The position numbers and the translations under genes are program-made. A stretch of DNA of 40,089 bases from positions 4,376,399-4,416,487 of the forward strand of contig BFEA01000024.1 in NCBI GenBank assembly GCA_003427395.1. The letters run 5' to 3'. The notes under the pieces were generated by a model. It was not told the DNA's origin and made no database searches. It saw only the letters and a program-made list of their open reading frames with translations. Below are positions 1-11,251 of this stretch, in pieces (the stretch's first letter is position 1; each line of letters opens with the position of its first letter). This DNA comes from Chara braunii. Its lineage: Eukaryota; Streptophyta; Charophyceae; Charales; Characeae.

Positions 1-80
<80 letters not shown>
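1..80. repeat. (CT)n microsatellite
   Basis: Uninterrupted CT dinucleotide run from the first base of the window. It continues to the left edge, so its true length is unknown. A looser CT-rich stretch follows to about 115. Confidence 0.98.
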
Positions 81-89
<9 letters not shown>

Positions 90-90
<1 letters not shown>

Positions 91-690
91 GCTCTGCCTC
101 TCTACCTCTCTCTCTTCTAGTCCTAGATCGTCACCCTGGATACACCCACTCAGGTAAGCTTCCACCTTGGCGGCTATAGCTGCTCTCTTCCTACACTACC
201 TCTAATCTAACTACAAGCACTCTCTTCTTCCTCAGGCACAAAGTGCCCAAGTTGCATTAACGCACAAGCTGCAGCAGCACTTCCGCATCTCGAAAAATGA
301 ACAAGTGATGAGCCGTTTCACTGTAGCAGCTAAATATAGGACTTGACTTGGCTTGACCTGCTTCAGACCGGTACCGGTCAGCCGTGGCATGTCTGCTGCA
401 AACGTTTTGTCGGTCCGGTGGTTTCCGGACTTTTCTGGGACAAGCTGCAAAATTGGACTTGGGACTGCTGGACTGGACTGGACTCTTGTGGACTTTTCTT
501 GTCGGGGACCAGACGGACTTCTACCAACCTACGACTTTTGGTAGCGACACCTGCCGACCTACGATGCTTCAGCTTACGGACCCTACGATCTATCCTACCA
601 GGACAGCCAGGGACTGGGACAGTTCGGTACTGTGGAACCTGGACTGGGTTGTCTGCAGCATGAATCCTTTCAAGACAAGGATAAGGTATG
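90..690 (-). repeat. Diverged LTR-like copy, family B
   Basis: The stretch 95-330 aligns by eye with 1965-2215. Both have a 'CACCCTGGATA' block, then 'CGCACAAG' followed by 'CAGC.CTTCCGCAT' and an A/T-rich TATA-like stretch. The second of these is homologous to the reverse complement of the plus-strand LTR at 25115-25842, so this is probably an older minus-strand copy of that LTR. The 350-690 part keeps only the composition (runs of GGACTTG and CCTACGA) and the edges are approximate. No coding capacity is convincing. Confidence 0.45.
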
Positions 691-1194
691 CAATCCAATA
701 CCATGGTGATCAGCACACTTCACAAACAAAATGTGATCCCATGGTTTTCCAGAAAGACCCAAGTGGTACGCATTACGGAAGAGGGAAAGGCATCCATACC
801 CGAGCGTCTTCACGTGGTAGAAGTTGCCCATCCACCCAGACAAGTAGCTGCTCATTCTTTGGCACAAGAAGACGGGGGCTCTGTGAGAGCTGGGAACGTG
901 AAGACAGCAGCACTGAAGGTCCATCCGATGCAACTCCATTGCTCTCGGCGGTCTCAGGTTGAATTGCATGCCGCTTTAGCATTAAATAGAAAGGCATGCA
1001 CTCTTCCAACAATGGATAAAGATTCTTTGGGAAAGCCTGCACAGTGCACAGCACCACCACACATGTAAAATTCTCACCTGGGCGTTCGAACTTCGACCCG
1101 GCCCTTGTGACTGAATGGCACAGACATGTAAATGTTACTAAATGGACACACAGTTTGAATCCCATCAGATACAGTCAGGTTAGCAGCTACGCAC
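691..1194. other. Unassigned sequence, no recognised gene
   Basis: Minus-strand open frames of about 100-130 codons overlap here (773-1165 and 670-969) with no family resemblance I recognise. There is no repeated codon pattern, membrane segment or known motif. A degraded host exon or old transposon debris are both possible. Confidence 0.4.
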
Positions 1195-1319
1195 GCGCAC
1201 ACTCACACACACGCACACACCCACACCCACACACCCACACACACGCACACCCCCCCCCCCACACACACACACCCACCCACACACACACAAAGGCATACAC
1301 GTACACACACACACAAATC

Positions 1320-1368
<49 letters not shown>

Positions 1369-1426
1369 ATACACACGAATACACACGCCCACCCACCCAC
1401 CCACCCACACGCACACACACACACGC

Positions 1427-1470
<44 letters not shown>

Positions 1471-1475
1471 TTATT
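1195..1475. repeat. (CA)n-rich microsatellite
   Basis: Compound CA/CACG/CCCA low-complexity tract with a pure (CA)n core near 1322-1366 and again at about 1432-1469, plus a poly-C run at about 1250-1260. The long open frames across it in several phases are by-products of the dinucleotide repeat and should not be called genes. Confidence 0.97.
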
Positions 1476-1959
1476 TTAGGCACCCCTACTCAAAAATACT
1501 GCACTTGTACTGCTGCAAGCTGGCTTCTCATTAACAATCTACAGAAGATCTGGCATTACCCATCTTCAATCCCCTCAAGAGCTGAGCACCAGTACCCCCA
1601 CGTCCTCCCATTTCAACTTTTTGCATTCAAGCAAAGTCAGATTCCGGTTATCATGGCTCCTTTGCATGCTCTACTGCTACGGAATCCAGACAAAAATGAA
1701 GGTTCAGGTTGCCTTTGCTTTTTTTTATTTTAATATTCTACAACTTCCTAATTTTATGATTTATCTGGGTTTATTGTGGTTTTCAAGCGTAGTGCAATCA
1801 GACTCGCTTTCTTTCCCACTTCGCACTCATGCAAACAGATGGCGAATCACACTCAGTCTGGCGCACAGCGCCCACTCAAAGCTCAAAGATATGGAAGTCG
1901 AAAACACAGTTCGGATACAAACTTGCTTCAACAGAATATGGCGCATCAGCGCCTGTACA
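1476..1959. other. Unassigned AT-moderate sequence
   Basis: No recognised gene or repeat. Short open frames run in several phases but none has recognisable content. Confidence 0.4.
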
Positions 1960-2712
1960 ACCCAGCTCTCGTCACTCTGTGCAACACTTCTGTTCCTACT
2001 CACTCACTCTGGATCACCCTGGATATCCCACACGCACACACACACTACTACTAACACACTCACTAGCTATGGCTAACTATCCCTCCAGCCCACTTCGTCT
2101 TCCGGCTCTCTGCAGACCACCTCGCACAAGTCGCTCAAGCAGCGCTTCCGCATGGCTTATGCAGGCATGCATGAATGGCTGGGGGCGTGCCTCTTAATTT
2201 ATACTTATGTTCACTGCTGGTCTGCCTCTTTCCACCGGGCCCATGGTGCACACAGTCCCTCGTGGTACTTGCTGACCGGACTCAGTGAGACTGGGACTGG
2301 GTACCGCTGACTCAGCAAGGGTGGACTTCACCACTTGCCCACTTGCCTCTAGTCTACTGTGAGCAACGTTGGAAGGGCCACTTCCGGACCTTCCGGAAGT
2401 CTGTGGACTTGGCCTTTCGACACTGTAGCAGCTACAACCTTGACCTTTCAGGACTGTAGCGGCTACGAACTTGACCTTTCAGAGGAGCTACAGCTACAAC
2501 TTCTAGAACTCACTAAGACCTTTATCCGACAGGTCTACAGATCGAACCCCTACAACCTACGGACCTACGACAGCCTACCAACTGGTGTGAATACACAGGT
2601 CACGGGTTCAACTCTCGGGGTCGACACAGGTACTTTACACAAGTAAGGTAAGGACTAGGGGTCGAGCCCTGGGATCTGCATTCACTACTGCTAACAGGTG
2701 AATACCGTTTCA
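1960..2712 (-). repeat. LTR, family B, minus orientation (solo or partial)
   Basis: Reading the minus strand, this copy begins TGAAACGGTATTCACC at 2712 and parallels the plus-strand LTR at 25115. Shared blocks include the CTCGA-CCCTAG segment, the 'GTACCCAGTCCC' block, 'GGGACTGTGTGCA', 'GGGCCC', a TATA-like AGTATAAATT at about 2197-2206 and 'CCATGCGGAAG'. Its outer end near 1960 is vague and carries a small CA run at about 2034-2044. I see no tRNA-iMet PBS beside it, so it is a solo LTR, a 3' LTR or a fragment. Confidence 0.6.
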
Positions 2713-2757
2713 GTAGCTGCCAGGAGTATGTCTTTCCCCTACATTGAAAGGCATTAG

Positions 2758-3881
2758 TGCAAGGAATATGAGCGAGAACGATAGACAGAAACCAGTTGCA
2801 AAATCACGAAGTAGTCCAGATAGTCATGCACCAAGCAGAGACCAGAATGCACCAAGATTTCATCCAAATAAGAGCAATACAATGAAGTTGAATGAACTCA
2901 AGTGTCAGTGCCGACCCTCCCTGGTCTCACCAACACTGTGTCCAATGTCACTCCTACTGTCTGGCGCCCAGAGCCCAGCCTACTCTACTCAGCCTATCTA
3001 CTCTATCTATGTTCTTGCGACTGGATCACATCGAAGTCGAAGACCAATGTACGTGACGTCAACACCAATGCCGACTACTAGCATATACCAGATACGATTC
3101 TCTCTCTTCCCCTCATCACACCTTGACCCCCACTCTCTGCATTCGCCTCCTACCCGAAGACCACCATAGCCATCACCTGCCTGCACCCCTGCAACCCAGC
3201 TGTGGCTGCTGTGCGCCTGCTGCCTCAGCAGCGCCCCTCACCTCAGCGCCCATGTGTGCGTCCGAGCCGCAGCGCCCATGCAGACACTAGCACATCAACG
3301 CAGCAGCGTGTCCGGATTGCCTTCCAAGGCCAGAATACCTTCCCAGGAGACACTAGCGCATCAACGCAGCAGTGTGTCCGCTGCTGGCTGTCCTGGCCAG
3401 GCGTGTGGGGGACCCAGTAGCTTGCCTCTGGCCCCAAGTGTCTGCGCCCACGCTCAGTTTCAGATACAGGCCTGGGCCTCGTGCAGTTAGGCAAGTCCAG
3501 GCAGCCAACCGGCCTGCAAGTGTTTGCAGCATTCTCATTGGCTCACGGCACATGTGTGACAACAATGCTGCTTCCTCATTGGCCCGTAACCAGTCCGTGA
3601 TATGTCGGCCTCACACAGTGTGTGCCCAGGGCGCAACCACCTGAGCCCTGGGCTCAACTGTACAGCGCAGCCCTTTGCTTGAGCCTGGAGGCTCACGTTG
3701 CTCTGTAACCAACTGGCGTGACGTCACCGTCTGAGTACCCATGTATGGAAAAATGTCGAAAACAGGCCTCACGTGGATATTCAGGCCTGCCGTCACTTAG
3801 GGCGGGCACGGGCTTGCTAGGGGCTGCAGCCCAGAACACTCATATGTCTGATAAGGGCCCAGCGAGGGTTCATTCCTTGCA
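2758..3881 (-). repeat. LTR1, family A (3' LTR of truncated gypsy element 1)
   Basis: A 1124-bp repeat beginning TGCAAGGAATA and ending TTCATTCCTTGCA, so the two ends are a 10-bp perfect inverted repeat with TG...CA termini. It aligns along its length with 7265-8275 and 17180-18273. A purine-rich tract (minus strand GGGGATGGAA) abuts its right end at 3882, which places it as the 3' LTR of a minus-strand element. A TGACGTCA palindrome lies at 3054-3061. Confidence 0.85.
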
Positions 3882-4650
3882 TTCCATCCCCATTAGCTTC
3901 GAAAGTCCGCTGAGATGCTTCTACACATGTCCCTTCCCCTTCAGTCTTCGCTTGTATTCTGCCACAATCTGAGGGGCTGTCTTGACAGGCTCCTCTTTGT
4001 GAACCAACGATCTTCTTTTGGATCTGTATGATGCCTGAACCTGACCCGGTGTTCCCTCATATGTGTAGGAGGTCTCCCCCTGCCAATGGGCTTGGGTACA
4101 GGCAAGTCTCAAAGTTCCAAGATGTTGCCAATGTCCACGCGGGAATTGACCTGTCTCAGCGAAAGGTGGCAGCTTGGAAGCGTGGAATACAGGGTAAGTG
4201 CGCAGATGACGAGGGACTCTAATGACGCACGAGGGACCATCCAATTCACTACCACAATATCTAGGACTTCCCAAAGGCCGAAATACTGAGGCATTAGTTT
4301 CCTAGAGATTCCGAATTCCTGACCCTGTTCACTAGCCTTTTCCCAGACATGTTCCCCTACCTGAAATGTGGACTGTCGTCTGCGTTTGTTCTCAGAGGCA
4401 ATCATAGCCTCCTGAGACTTTCTGATGTGCTCAACAGCCTGCTTCAGCAGCATTTCGTACTCGACACCAAACTCTATGGTTCCAGGCGTTGCAGCTGGTC
4501 AGTTTTCGGGAAGGAGGAAGTCTAATGCTGATCTAGGCTTCCATCCCAAATGCAGTTCATTTGGACAGACGGCCATGGTGCTGTGAACAACATTGTTGTA
4601 CAGACTGGCGACGAGAATGATATTTCCAGCCATGGTCTTTCTCTACGGTT
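3882..4650 (-). pseudogene. Ty3/gypsy pol 3' end: integrase C-terminus (element 1, truncated)
   Basis: The minus strand encodes the end of a gypsy integrase. Read from 4650 leftwards, it runs from the segment after the catalytic glutamate (SLYNNVVHST, LHLGWKPRSALDFLLPEN), through the C-terminal module (FQVGEHVWEKASE, ISRKLMPQYFG.WEVLDIV, YPVFHASKL), to a tail ending KTAPQIVAEYKRRLKGKG. A TGA stop follows LLPEN, and a frameshift near 4250 splits the frame. It is close in sequence to the integrase of the full element at 8276-9830. Everything upstream (gag, protease, RT, integrase core) is missing, because homology stops at a T18 run at about 4650. It is a dead remnant. Confidence 0.85.
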
Positions 4651-5710
4651 TTTTTTTTTTTTTTTTTTGTGGTGGAGATCCCACCGTGGTCTCCCACATT
4701 AAAAATAGGCAGCCAAATGGCTACAGCTAACTCCTGGACAGCCATAGGCTGCCTTTTTTCAACTCCTGGACAGCCATAGGCTGCCTTTTTTCTGTCTGGC
4801 ACCCGTTCTGAGGGGTGCCAGCGGGAAGAACAACTCGTGATAATCACGAGCTAAAATCCGGCAGGCTCAGAGCGGGATGCAAAAAGTTCCCCGACTCTGG
4901 CGATTTTTATTTAAAATTTCGTTAAATAAAAAACTCTGAAAAAAATCATGCGCGTGGCATAGGTGCCCACCTACTCAGAGCAAAATTTTCAGAGCCAACA
5001 AAAATCATTTACTTCACCAAAAAAATATAGGCGCAAACTGCAAAATACAGATTTTTCTCAAAATCTTGATCCCACTTTTTCATTTTCATTTTCTTTTTTC
5101 TTTTCCTTTTTTGCCCATTGGCCTAACAGTGCCCTTTGGAAGGCTGTGGCTCCAAGGCACAGCCATGAACTGTTGAAATGCAGACCAGAGTCCAAATCCA
5201 AATGGATTCAGGGCATGGTGGGGCTGTGCAACCTCATGAAAAATGACCCTCACCACCCTACTCACCAGATGTGCAAAATGAAAACGAGTTTCCCCCTTTC
5301 CCACGGGAAGACGCAGTGCCTCGTCAAGCCGCGAGGCTGCTGCTATTTCAAATGGTAAGGGACCAAATTTCAGAAAACAAAAAAATCAGTAACACAAAAA
5401 ATCCCTAAAAGAGGTTAGGGTTGACGCTCGTGAAAACGGACGCCTGGCCTACCTGCCTTTGAGTTACAGCTCCCGACCTCTTATAAACGCACCATGCGGC
5501 AACAGCAAACCACTCCGAACTCGTGGCCACCTAACTGGGTAGGCCTCGGCATCAGTCCGTCGGCCCCTTGGCTCGCAGTCAACCCCCGCAAGCCCAAGAA
5601 AAAAAAAGAAAAAAAAAACCTCCTATTTCTCCTGTGTCGCGGTCCTATACCCAGCGCATCCGTCATTTTAGCATTCTTAGACCCAAAATCGCGCGGCTTA
5701 GCAGCCGCGT
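4650..5710. other. Unassigned insertion-like sequence with hairpins
   Basis: Non-coding sequence replaces the rest of gypsy element 1. It starts with a T18 run that could be the poly(A) tail of a minus-strand retroinsertion. It then holds a 32-bp unit repeated twice (4729-4792), a stem GGCACCC/GGGTGCC (4798-4819) and a near-perfect palindrome CTCGTGAT-A-ATCACGAG (4833-4849). A-rich runs lie at 5591-5619. No target duplication was found and no gene is recognised. Confidence 0.5.
4729..4792. repeat. Two-copy tandem repeat, 32-bp unit
   Basis: The unit AACTCCTGGACAGCCATAGG plus CTGCCTTTTTTC occurs twice with no visible difference except at its last bases. Confidence 0.9.
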
Positions 5711-5811
5711 GACATTACTCTAGGTAGAATAGGTCTAGTTCTACCACTTCCATGTTCGCACGCCTCCGCAGCTTTGACAAGAGCGAGCACTGCCAATCAC
5801 TTTCGTTATTC

Positions 5812-5832
5812 CCGGACGCCACAAGCGTCCGG
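5812..5832. other. Perfect hairpin, 8-bp stem
   Basis: CCGGACGC and GCGTCCGG pair around a 5-nt loop CACAA. Confidence 0.85.
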
Positions 5833-5954
5833 ATTAAAGTCCGAAAACTTTTAGTATCTCAATCATAGTTCAAGTCAGAATAAACTTTTGACAAGCGTCA
5901 GTCTCATCAAGTCTTTCAATTCAACGAAAAGGTCAGACAGCGTCCGACGTTGAA

Positions 5955-6002
5955 AAACCCCGGCAAATACCCTTGTCAGGGTATTTGCCCCTACACCGGG
6001 GT
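5955..6002. other. Nested hairpin, 12-bp inner stem
   Basis: GGCAAATACCCT (5962-5973) pairs perfectly with AGGGTATTTGCC (5978-5989) around a TGTC loop. An outer ACCCCGG/CCGGGGT pair flanks it. This is far stronger than chance and would fold in RNA or extrude as a cruciform. Confidence 0.9.
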
Positions 6003-6735
6003 ACCGTTTCTGTTTCGGCCTCTCGGCCTCTATCGGACCCGGCTATAGACTATAGGACCATCTATCAGTATAGGCCACTTAGGGCCTGTCTGTCCTAGGG
6101 GTAGCCCGGGCCTTTCTGTCCTAGTAGGAAATTCAGTTAGTGTTAGGGCTGTATTTTCCCAAATTTGCAGATATGTCCCTCACGAATTTCCTCACTGATA
6201 GGTCTCTCGGTTAGCCCTTAGCCAAACAAAATTGCGAATCTAACCTACGGCTGTACTATACAGCCTTGCAGTCAGTCTCGACAATTACAATCAGCAAGTC
6301 ATCGCACAGAGGTTACATCGGGCCATGAGGCCCAGGATCTTATTCGACATTTTGTGGCAGACAGTGATTGGACATTCGGCAGGGAGACTATTGTTGGACT
6401 TATCTATCGCGATCTTGGTCTTCTCCCTCACCTCCATCGTCGTCTCGCCTCCCCCCTCATCTCCTCGTCCGTGGTATCTCCCCATGTGCATGCTCACGGA
6501 GGGACTTTTCTTCCATGTATCTGGTCCCTCCCCTCTCTCTCACACGTGTGGTGTATGATGGGGTGTCGCGTGAGCATCTGACATGTTAGGTCATATCTTT
6601 GTGTCTTCCGGTCCGCTACATTATGCTATCTTCGTAAGAGATGCTTTGCTGACTCTGCATTGTTCAGTCGAGTCCTTTTTATCACTTTGCGGATCCTTCG
6701 CTCCATATACATCGCTCGATTGAGCATGTACCAGT

Positions 6736-6746
6736 TGGTATCGGAG
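6736..6746 (+). other. Primer binding site-like (tRNA-iMet)
   Basis: TGGTATCGGAG matches the complement of the plant initiator tRNA-Met 3' end (TGGTATCAGAGC in most plant elements) with one difference. It sits just after CA dinucleotides that could end an LTR. The downstream element is not present, because a GATT microsatellite begins about 50 bp further on. Confidence 0.5.
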
Positions 6747-6796
6747 TTGTGCTTAGTGGATCAGGACGAAATCTGACCAGATGCGAAAATATGGGA

Positions 6797-6928
6797 TCGA
6801 TTGATCGATTGATTGATTGATTGATTGATGGATGGATGGATGGATGGATGGATGGATGGATGTATGGATTGATGGATTGATCGACCGATCGATCGATAGA
6901 TTGATTGACTGATTGATTGATTGATCCA
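6797..6928. repeat. (GATT)n/(GATG)n tetranucleotide microsatellite
   Basis: Compound tract of GATT and GATG tetramers with interspersed GATC (GATCGATCGAT) units. The middle part is about eight pure GGAT units. Confidence 0.97.
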
Positions 6929-7264
6929 TTAATTAGAATAATCTAATTAATTTATGTTTGCGATATTCTACCTAACTGTAAATTCTGCGTCTTTTTTTCT
7001 TTTTGATCTTTGGAATTCTCTCTTTGCGCTAATTCGTTTTTTTTGTGAATTTCGAATCACGCATAAATTGGTAGCTGAAATATCGCTTTTTTTTTTTTTT
7101 TTGAAATTTGAATTTTTTTGCTGCTTTGATATTCCGGAAGTTTTTTTTTTTTGGTAAATCTCTTTGGCGCATTTGTGTTTTGGGGATCTCATGTTTCAAA
7201 ATCGTAATTGCATCGTTTACTCTCATCTGGAATATTCTGATTTTTTTTTTTTAATTCGGAATTT
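6929..7264. other. AT-rich T-run spacer
   Basis: AT-rich DNA with several T8-T18 runs and GAATTT motifs. The open frames here are phenylalanine/lysine-rich translations of homopolymers. No gene is recognised. Confidence 0.6.
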
Positions 7265-8275
7265 TGCAAGGAATATGAGTGAGAACGATATACAGAAAGC
7301 CAAGTTGCGAAATCACACAGATGTCCAAGTAGTCATGTACCAAGCAGAGAGCATAAATGCGCCAAGATTCCATTCACATAAGAGCGTTACAGTGAACTCA
7401 TGAGCCAATGTTCAAGCCCTCAGGCGTCACCAACACAGTATCGAATGTCGCTCCTACTGTATGGCCCCCAAGCGCCCATCCTACTCTACCTAGCCTACAC
7501 TAATACAGCCACATTCATGCAACAGGCTCACTTCGGCTTTGAAGACCAATGTACATGACGTCAACACCATAGCCAACCTCCCTCATGCACCAGGTACGTA
7601 TCTCGTTTTCCCTCAAAACTTCCCTGACCACCCACAGTTAAGCGCCTCCTCCCGAAGACCCCCTGTCGCCCATCACCCGCACACGCCCCCTGCAGCCCGG
7701 CTATGGCGGCTAGCGACCCGCTGCCGTGCAGCGCCCCACTCACCACCAAGCGCCCTAATGCGCCCCACCCCGCTAGCGCAACATGCAGCCACTTGCGCAG
7801 CAACGTAGCAGCGTGACCGCAATGCCTGCATGGGCCAGAATGCCTGTCCCTGGCTGCTTCACTCCCTATATGGAAGTGGCAACCTCTGTTTCGCTGCTTG
7901 TGGCCTGGCCGAGAAGCTTCCAGTAGCTTCTGGTCGGGCCCCAGTGCCTGCGCCCAGGCCCAACTCTGCAGTTGAGGGCCTGGGGCCTTTACAATGGGGC
8001 ACACCCAGTCTTCCCTCCCCGTTTGCTGCATTTGCAATGACCCCCGGGGCAGGTAAGTCGACCATGCTGCTTTATCTCAGGCCCGCGGGCAGTTTGTGAT
8101 GTAACTGCCTTGCATTGTGTGTGCCTGAGGCCCAACTGTATGGCGCAGCACACACCTTCTGAAAAGAGCTGAGAGGCTCACACTTCCTTGCAACCAACTG
8201 ACGTGCTGTAACTGGCTGAGTACCCACTTATGGGAAAATGTCAAATAAGTCTCCCACGAGGGGTCATTCTTCGCA
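7265..8275 (-). repeat. 3' LTR of gypsy element 2 (family A)
   Basis: A 1011-bp LTR beginning TGCAAGGAATATGAG and ending CATTCTTCGCA. It matches 17180-18273 along most of its length but lacks roughly 100 bp near its right end (after TGGGAAAATGTCAAAT) that both other family A copies have. It carries TGACGTCA at 7556-7563. Confidence 0.9.
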
Positions 8276-8290
8276 TTCCATCCCCCTTAG
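8276..8290 (-). promoter_or_regulatory. Polypurine tract of element 2
   Basis: The minus strand reads TAAGGGGGATGGAA directly before the LTR start TGCGAAG. This is the expected plus-strand priming site for reverse transcription. The same tract, with one change, abuts LTR1 at 3882. Confidence 0.85.
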
Positions 8291-9830
8291 CTTTGAAAGT
8301 CCGCTGAGATGCTTCATGCTGGTGCCTTCCCCTTCAGTCTTCGTTAATACTCAACCACGATCTGAGGAGCTGTCTTGACAAGTTCCTCTCTTGGGGACCA
8401 TCGATCTTCTTTAGGATCCGTGTGATGCTTGAACCCTACCCGGTACTCTCTCATAGGTCTAGGCGGTCTTCCCTGTCCAGCGGGCTTGGGAATAGGCATG
8501 TCTTTGTGTTCCAGGATATTGTCAACGTCCACGTGACCATCCATGGTTTGGGGGGCAGCATTGATCTCCTTGATGGGAATTGTGGTGTATCAGCCAAAGG
8601 TGCAAGCTTTGAGGCATGAAACACGGGGTAAGTGCACAAGTGACCATGAATTCTAATCACGTACGGGGGACCATCCAAATGACTACCTACAATATCTAAG
8701 ACTTCCCAAGGACCGAAATACTGAGGCATTAGTTTCCTAGAGATGCCGAACTCCTGTCCCAACTCACTAGCCTTAACCCAAACATGCTCCCCTACCTGAA
8801 ATGTGGACTGTCAGCGATGCTTTTTCTGAGAAGCAATCATCGCTTTTTGAGTTTTCTTGATGTGTTCGACAGTCTCCTGCAACAGCTTCACATATTGGAC
8901 ACCAAATTCTATGGTTCCAGGAGTTGCAGCAGTTCGGTTTTCAGGCAGGAGGAAGTCCAGAGCAGATCTAGGCTTCCACCCCAAATGCAGCTGATTAGGA
9001 CTTACGCCGGTGGTGCTATGTACAACATTGTTGTACCGACTGGCGACGAGAGGCAACTTCTCATCCAGCATCCTAGTCATCCTGGCTGGGCTTGATATAA
9101 TGCCGCAGCAGATGCTGCACGACGCGGTTCATCTGTTCAGCCTGCCCGTTGGCTTCGCGACGATTCCCGGAAGTCATCTAGAGTTGGCTGCCCATCTGTT
9201 CAGCGGCCTTTTTCCACATCTCGCTGGTGAACCGGACATCTCTGTCACTAACAGTTGTCTTTGGTAGTCCAAAGTCACGCACCCAGTTATCCATGAATAA
9301 CTTGATGGCATGCTCAGTCCTGGCAGTCTTCGGCATGGCAATTATTCTAGCGTACTTAGTGAATTTATCAACTATGACGAAGATGTGCCTCTTGCCACTC
9401 TTGCTGGTCGCAAGGGTGTCCAGGAAGTCCATGGAAACACTCTGTCCAGGACCAGCGGGAATGGGCAAGGGCTCGAGTAACCCAAGCGGAGCTTGAGTTT
9501 GCGGCTTGTCCCGCTGGCAGACTTGACAAGTTTGCACATATGTCTTCGCATCGTCAAGCATGTTAGGCCACCAAATCGCTGTACCAAGTTAGCGCTAGTA
9601 TTCTTGTAGCCAAAATGTCCCATTGCGTTGTGACACTCTCCTGAAAATAAACTACGCAAAATCTCTCTAGATGGGACAACTAACCTCTTGAATCCTTCCT
9701 TCTCAAGAAAGAGCAACCCATCCACCATCACAAACTCGTTAGATGTGGCCTTCTCTTGGGCCTCTAGTTTGCGCATGATGTCCATCATGACAGGGTCTTC
9801 CTTGTAGGCTTCCACCAAGAATCGAGTGAC
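8291..9830 (-). pseudogene. Integrase with chromodomain-like tail, element 2
   Basis: Read from 9830 to 8291 on the minus strand. The zinc-binding N-terminus has H..GH followed by CQVC, with a frameshift between them near 9570. The core has FVIVDKFTKYARI (first Asp), VSDRDVRFTSEMW (second Asp) and EANGQAEQMN (Glu), so the DDE triad is intact. A TAG stop precedes the Glu segment (about 9178) and a further frameshift follows. The C-terminal module (ISRKLMPQYFGPWEVLDIV, YPVFHASKL) is followed by a tail with YRVGFKHH.....EDRWSPREEL, which has the spacing of a chromodomain. It ends at an in-frame TAA near 8344, with decayed coding sequence beyond. It would insert the cDNA into chromatin if active, but it is broken in at least three places. 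Confidence 0.88.
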
Positions 9831-10014
9831 ATTGTCAGATAAGCCAAACTCGGTAATCGGCGCACCTAGGTATTCTGCCCTACGTCACAACGCATCAGCA
9901 ACCTTGTTATACTCTCCTTTCACATAGTCTAGCTTGAAGTCATACTGATCTATGACTTCAATCAAGCGTTTAAGTGCATCAGAGAGAACAAGTTGTCTTG
10001 ATCCACTCGAGTGT

Positions 10015-10443
10015 CTAATGGTCAGTACTCAGATAGAAGAACCTTCCCAACACATAGTGTCTCCAATGGACAAGTGCCTTATAGAGAGCATAGAGTTCCC
10101 TCTCATAGGTTGACTTCGCCAATTTCTTGGATTGCATCTTCTTGCTCATGTACTCGACTTGCCTCAACTTCTTCCCTTCCTTTTCAGCCAGCATTGCGCC
10201 AATGCCATAATGGCTTGCGTGAGTGGTCACAACAAATGGCCTTTCAGGATCGGGGGCCATGAGAACCTCATGATGTGTGAGGGCATACTTCGGTCTCTTG
10301 AAAGCAGCCTCACATGTGTTTGTCCATTCCCATGGAGTGTCAAGGAGCGTTAGATCAGTCAAGGGGGAGGCAATAGTACTACAGTTCTTTATAAAATTGC
10401 AATCATAACCACACATCCCCAAGAATGATCCGACCTCAGTCAC
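10015..10443 (-). pseudogene. RNase H domain, element 2
   Basis: An open frame of 142 codons that starts in the RT connection (SFLGMCGY, WEWTNTCEAAFK) and covers gypsy RNase H. The family motif TTDAS is TTHAS here, so the first catalytic Asp is His. The Glu in TYERELYALYKAL and the Asp in STDH are present. The frame breaks at 10014, where the matching TLKWIKTQ segment of related elements is shifted. The stretch 9831-10014 continues the linker to integrase in broken frames. Confidence 0.88.
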
Positions 10444-11249
10444 AAATTGGGTTGTGGCTAGTCTCCAATGCTAGCCACCTTCGCATCTTCAGGCCTAATC
10501 CCTTCCGCGGAGACTTCATGATCCAAGTACAAGATTCTAGTGCGACCAAACTCACATTTCTTTGAGTTTATCCTTTACTTGTTTTGCCGGAGGAGAGAAA
10601 GTACTTCGTCTACATGGTGAGCATGTTCCTCGACAGTCTTACTAAAGATAAGGATCTCGTCGAGGTACAGGACGATTCACTTCTCTAAGTAGTCATGGAA
10701 GATCCTATTCATGGCGTGCTGGAATGTACCCGGCGCATTGCAAAGGCCGAAGGGCATCACCAGAAACTCATACTGACCGTACCTGGTCTAAAATGTGGTT
10801 TTGTGTTGGTCTTTCGGTCTAATGGCAATCTGATGGTAGCCGGATTTCAAGTCTATATTGGTAAAGTACTTACATCCCTGCACTCTATCCAATAGGTTGT
10901 CGAATAGGTTGTCGATGCGGGGTAGAGGCTCTATGTTCTTGATGATGATGGCATTGAGGCTTCGATAATCAATGCACATCCTTAGTGATCCCCCCTTCTT
11001 CGGGACGAATAGAACGGATGAGCCGAAGGGGGAGCTACTAGGCTGTATCCAGCCCTTCTCTGTGAGCTTTTTTAGTTGTCGTCGAAGCTCGTCCAACTTG
11101 GTCGGAGCCATCCTATAGATTCTCCCTTTAGGTATCTTGCTACCGGGGATGATTTCTATGGCATGGATAACCTCCCTGTCTACGACCCCTGTAGGCTCCT
11201 CAAACAGATCAGGTACATACCTTCCTCTTGGTTCTGTTCGCAACGACAT
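10444..11249 (-). pseudogene. Reverse transcriptase domain, element 2
   Basis: Minus-strand RT with DLFEEPTGVV, GRIYRMAP, KGWIQPSSSPFGS, VLFVPKKGGSLRMCIDYR and the motif-A segment NIDLKSGYHQI with its catalytic Asp. The frame continues in another phase below 10788. There the YxDD box reads YLDE (10656-10667), so the second Asp is changed, and a TGA stop lies ten residues upstream (10677-10679). A 12-bp direct duplication at about 10890-10914 inserts four residues (NLFDNLLD). The domain is inactive as it stands. Confidence 0.9.
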
Positions 11250-11251
11250 TT

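Larger units (their letters stand above)
5711..6735 (+). repeat. Possible LTR/leader of a plus-strand element upstream of a PBS
   Basis: An iMet-type primer-binding-site-like sequence at 6736-6746 implies that an LTR ends near 6726 or 6733 (both CA). The 5' boundary is not defined. The region has strong hairpins (5812-5832, 5955-6002) and no coding content. No second copy is present in the window, so the LTR status is an inference from the PBS alone. Confidence 0.35.

Noticed and set aside
1044-1733. 229-codon open frame rich in His-Thr
   Set aside because: The centre is the (CA)n tract, and the flanking residues have no recognisable content.
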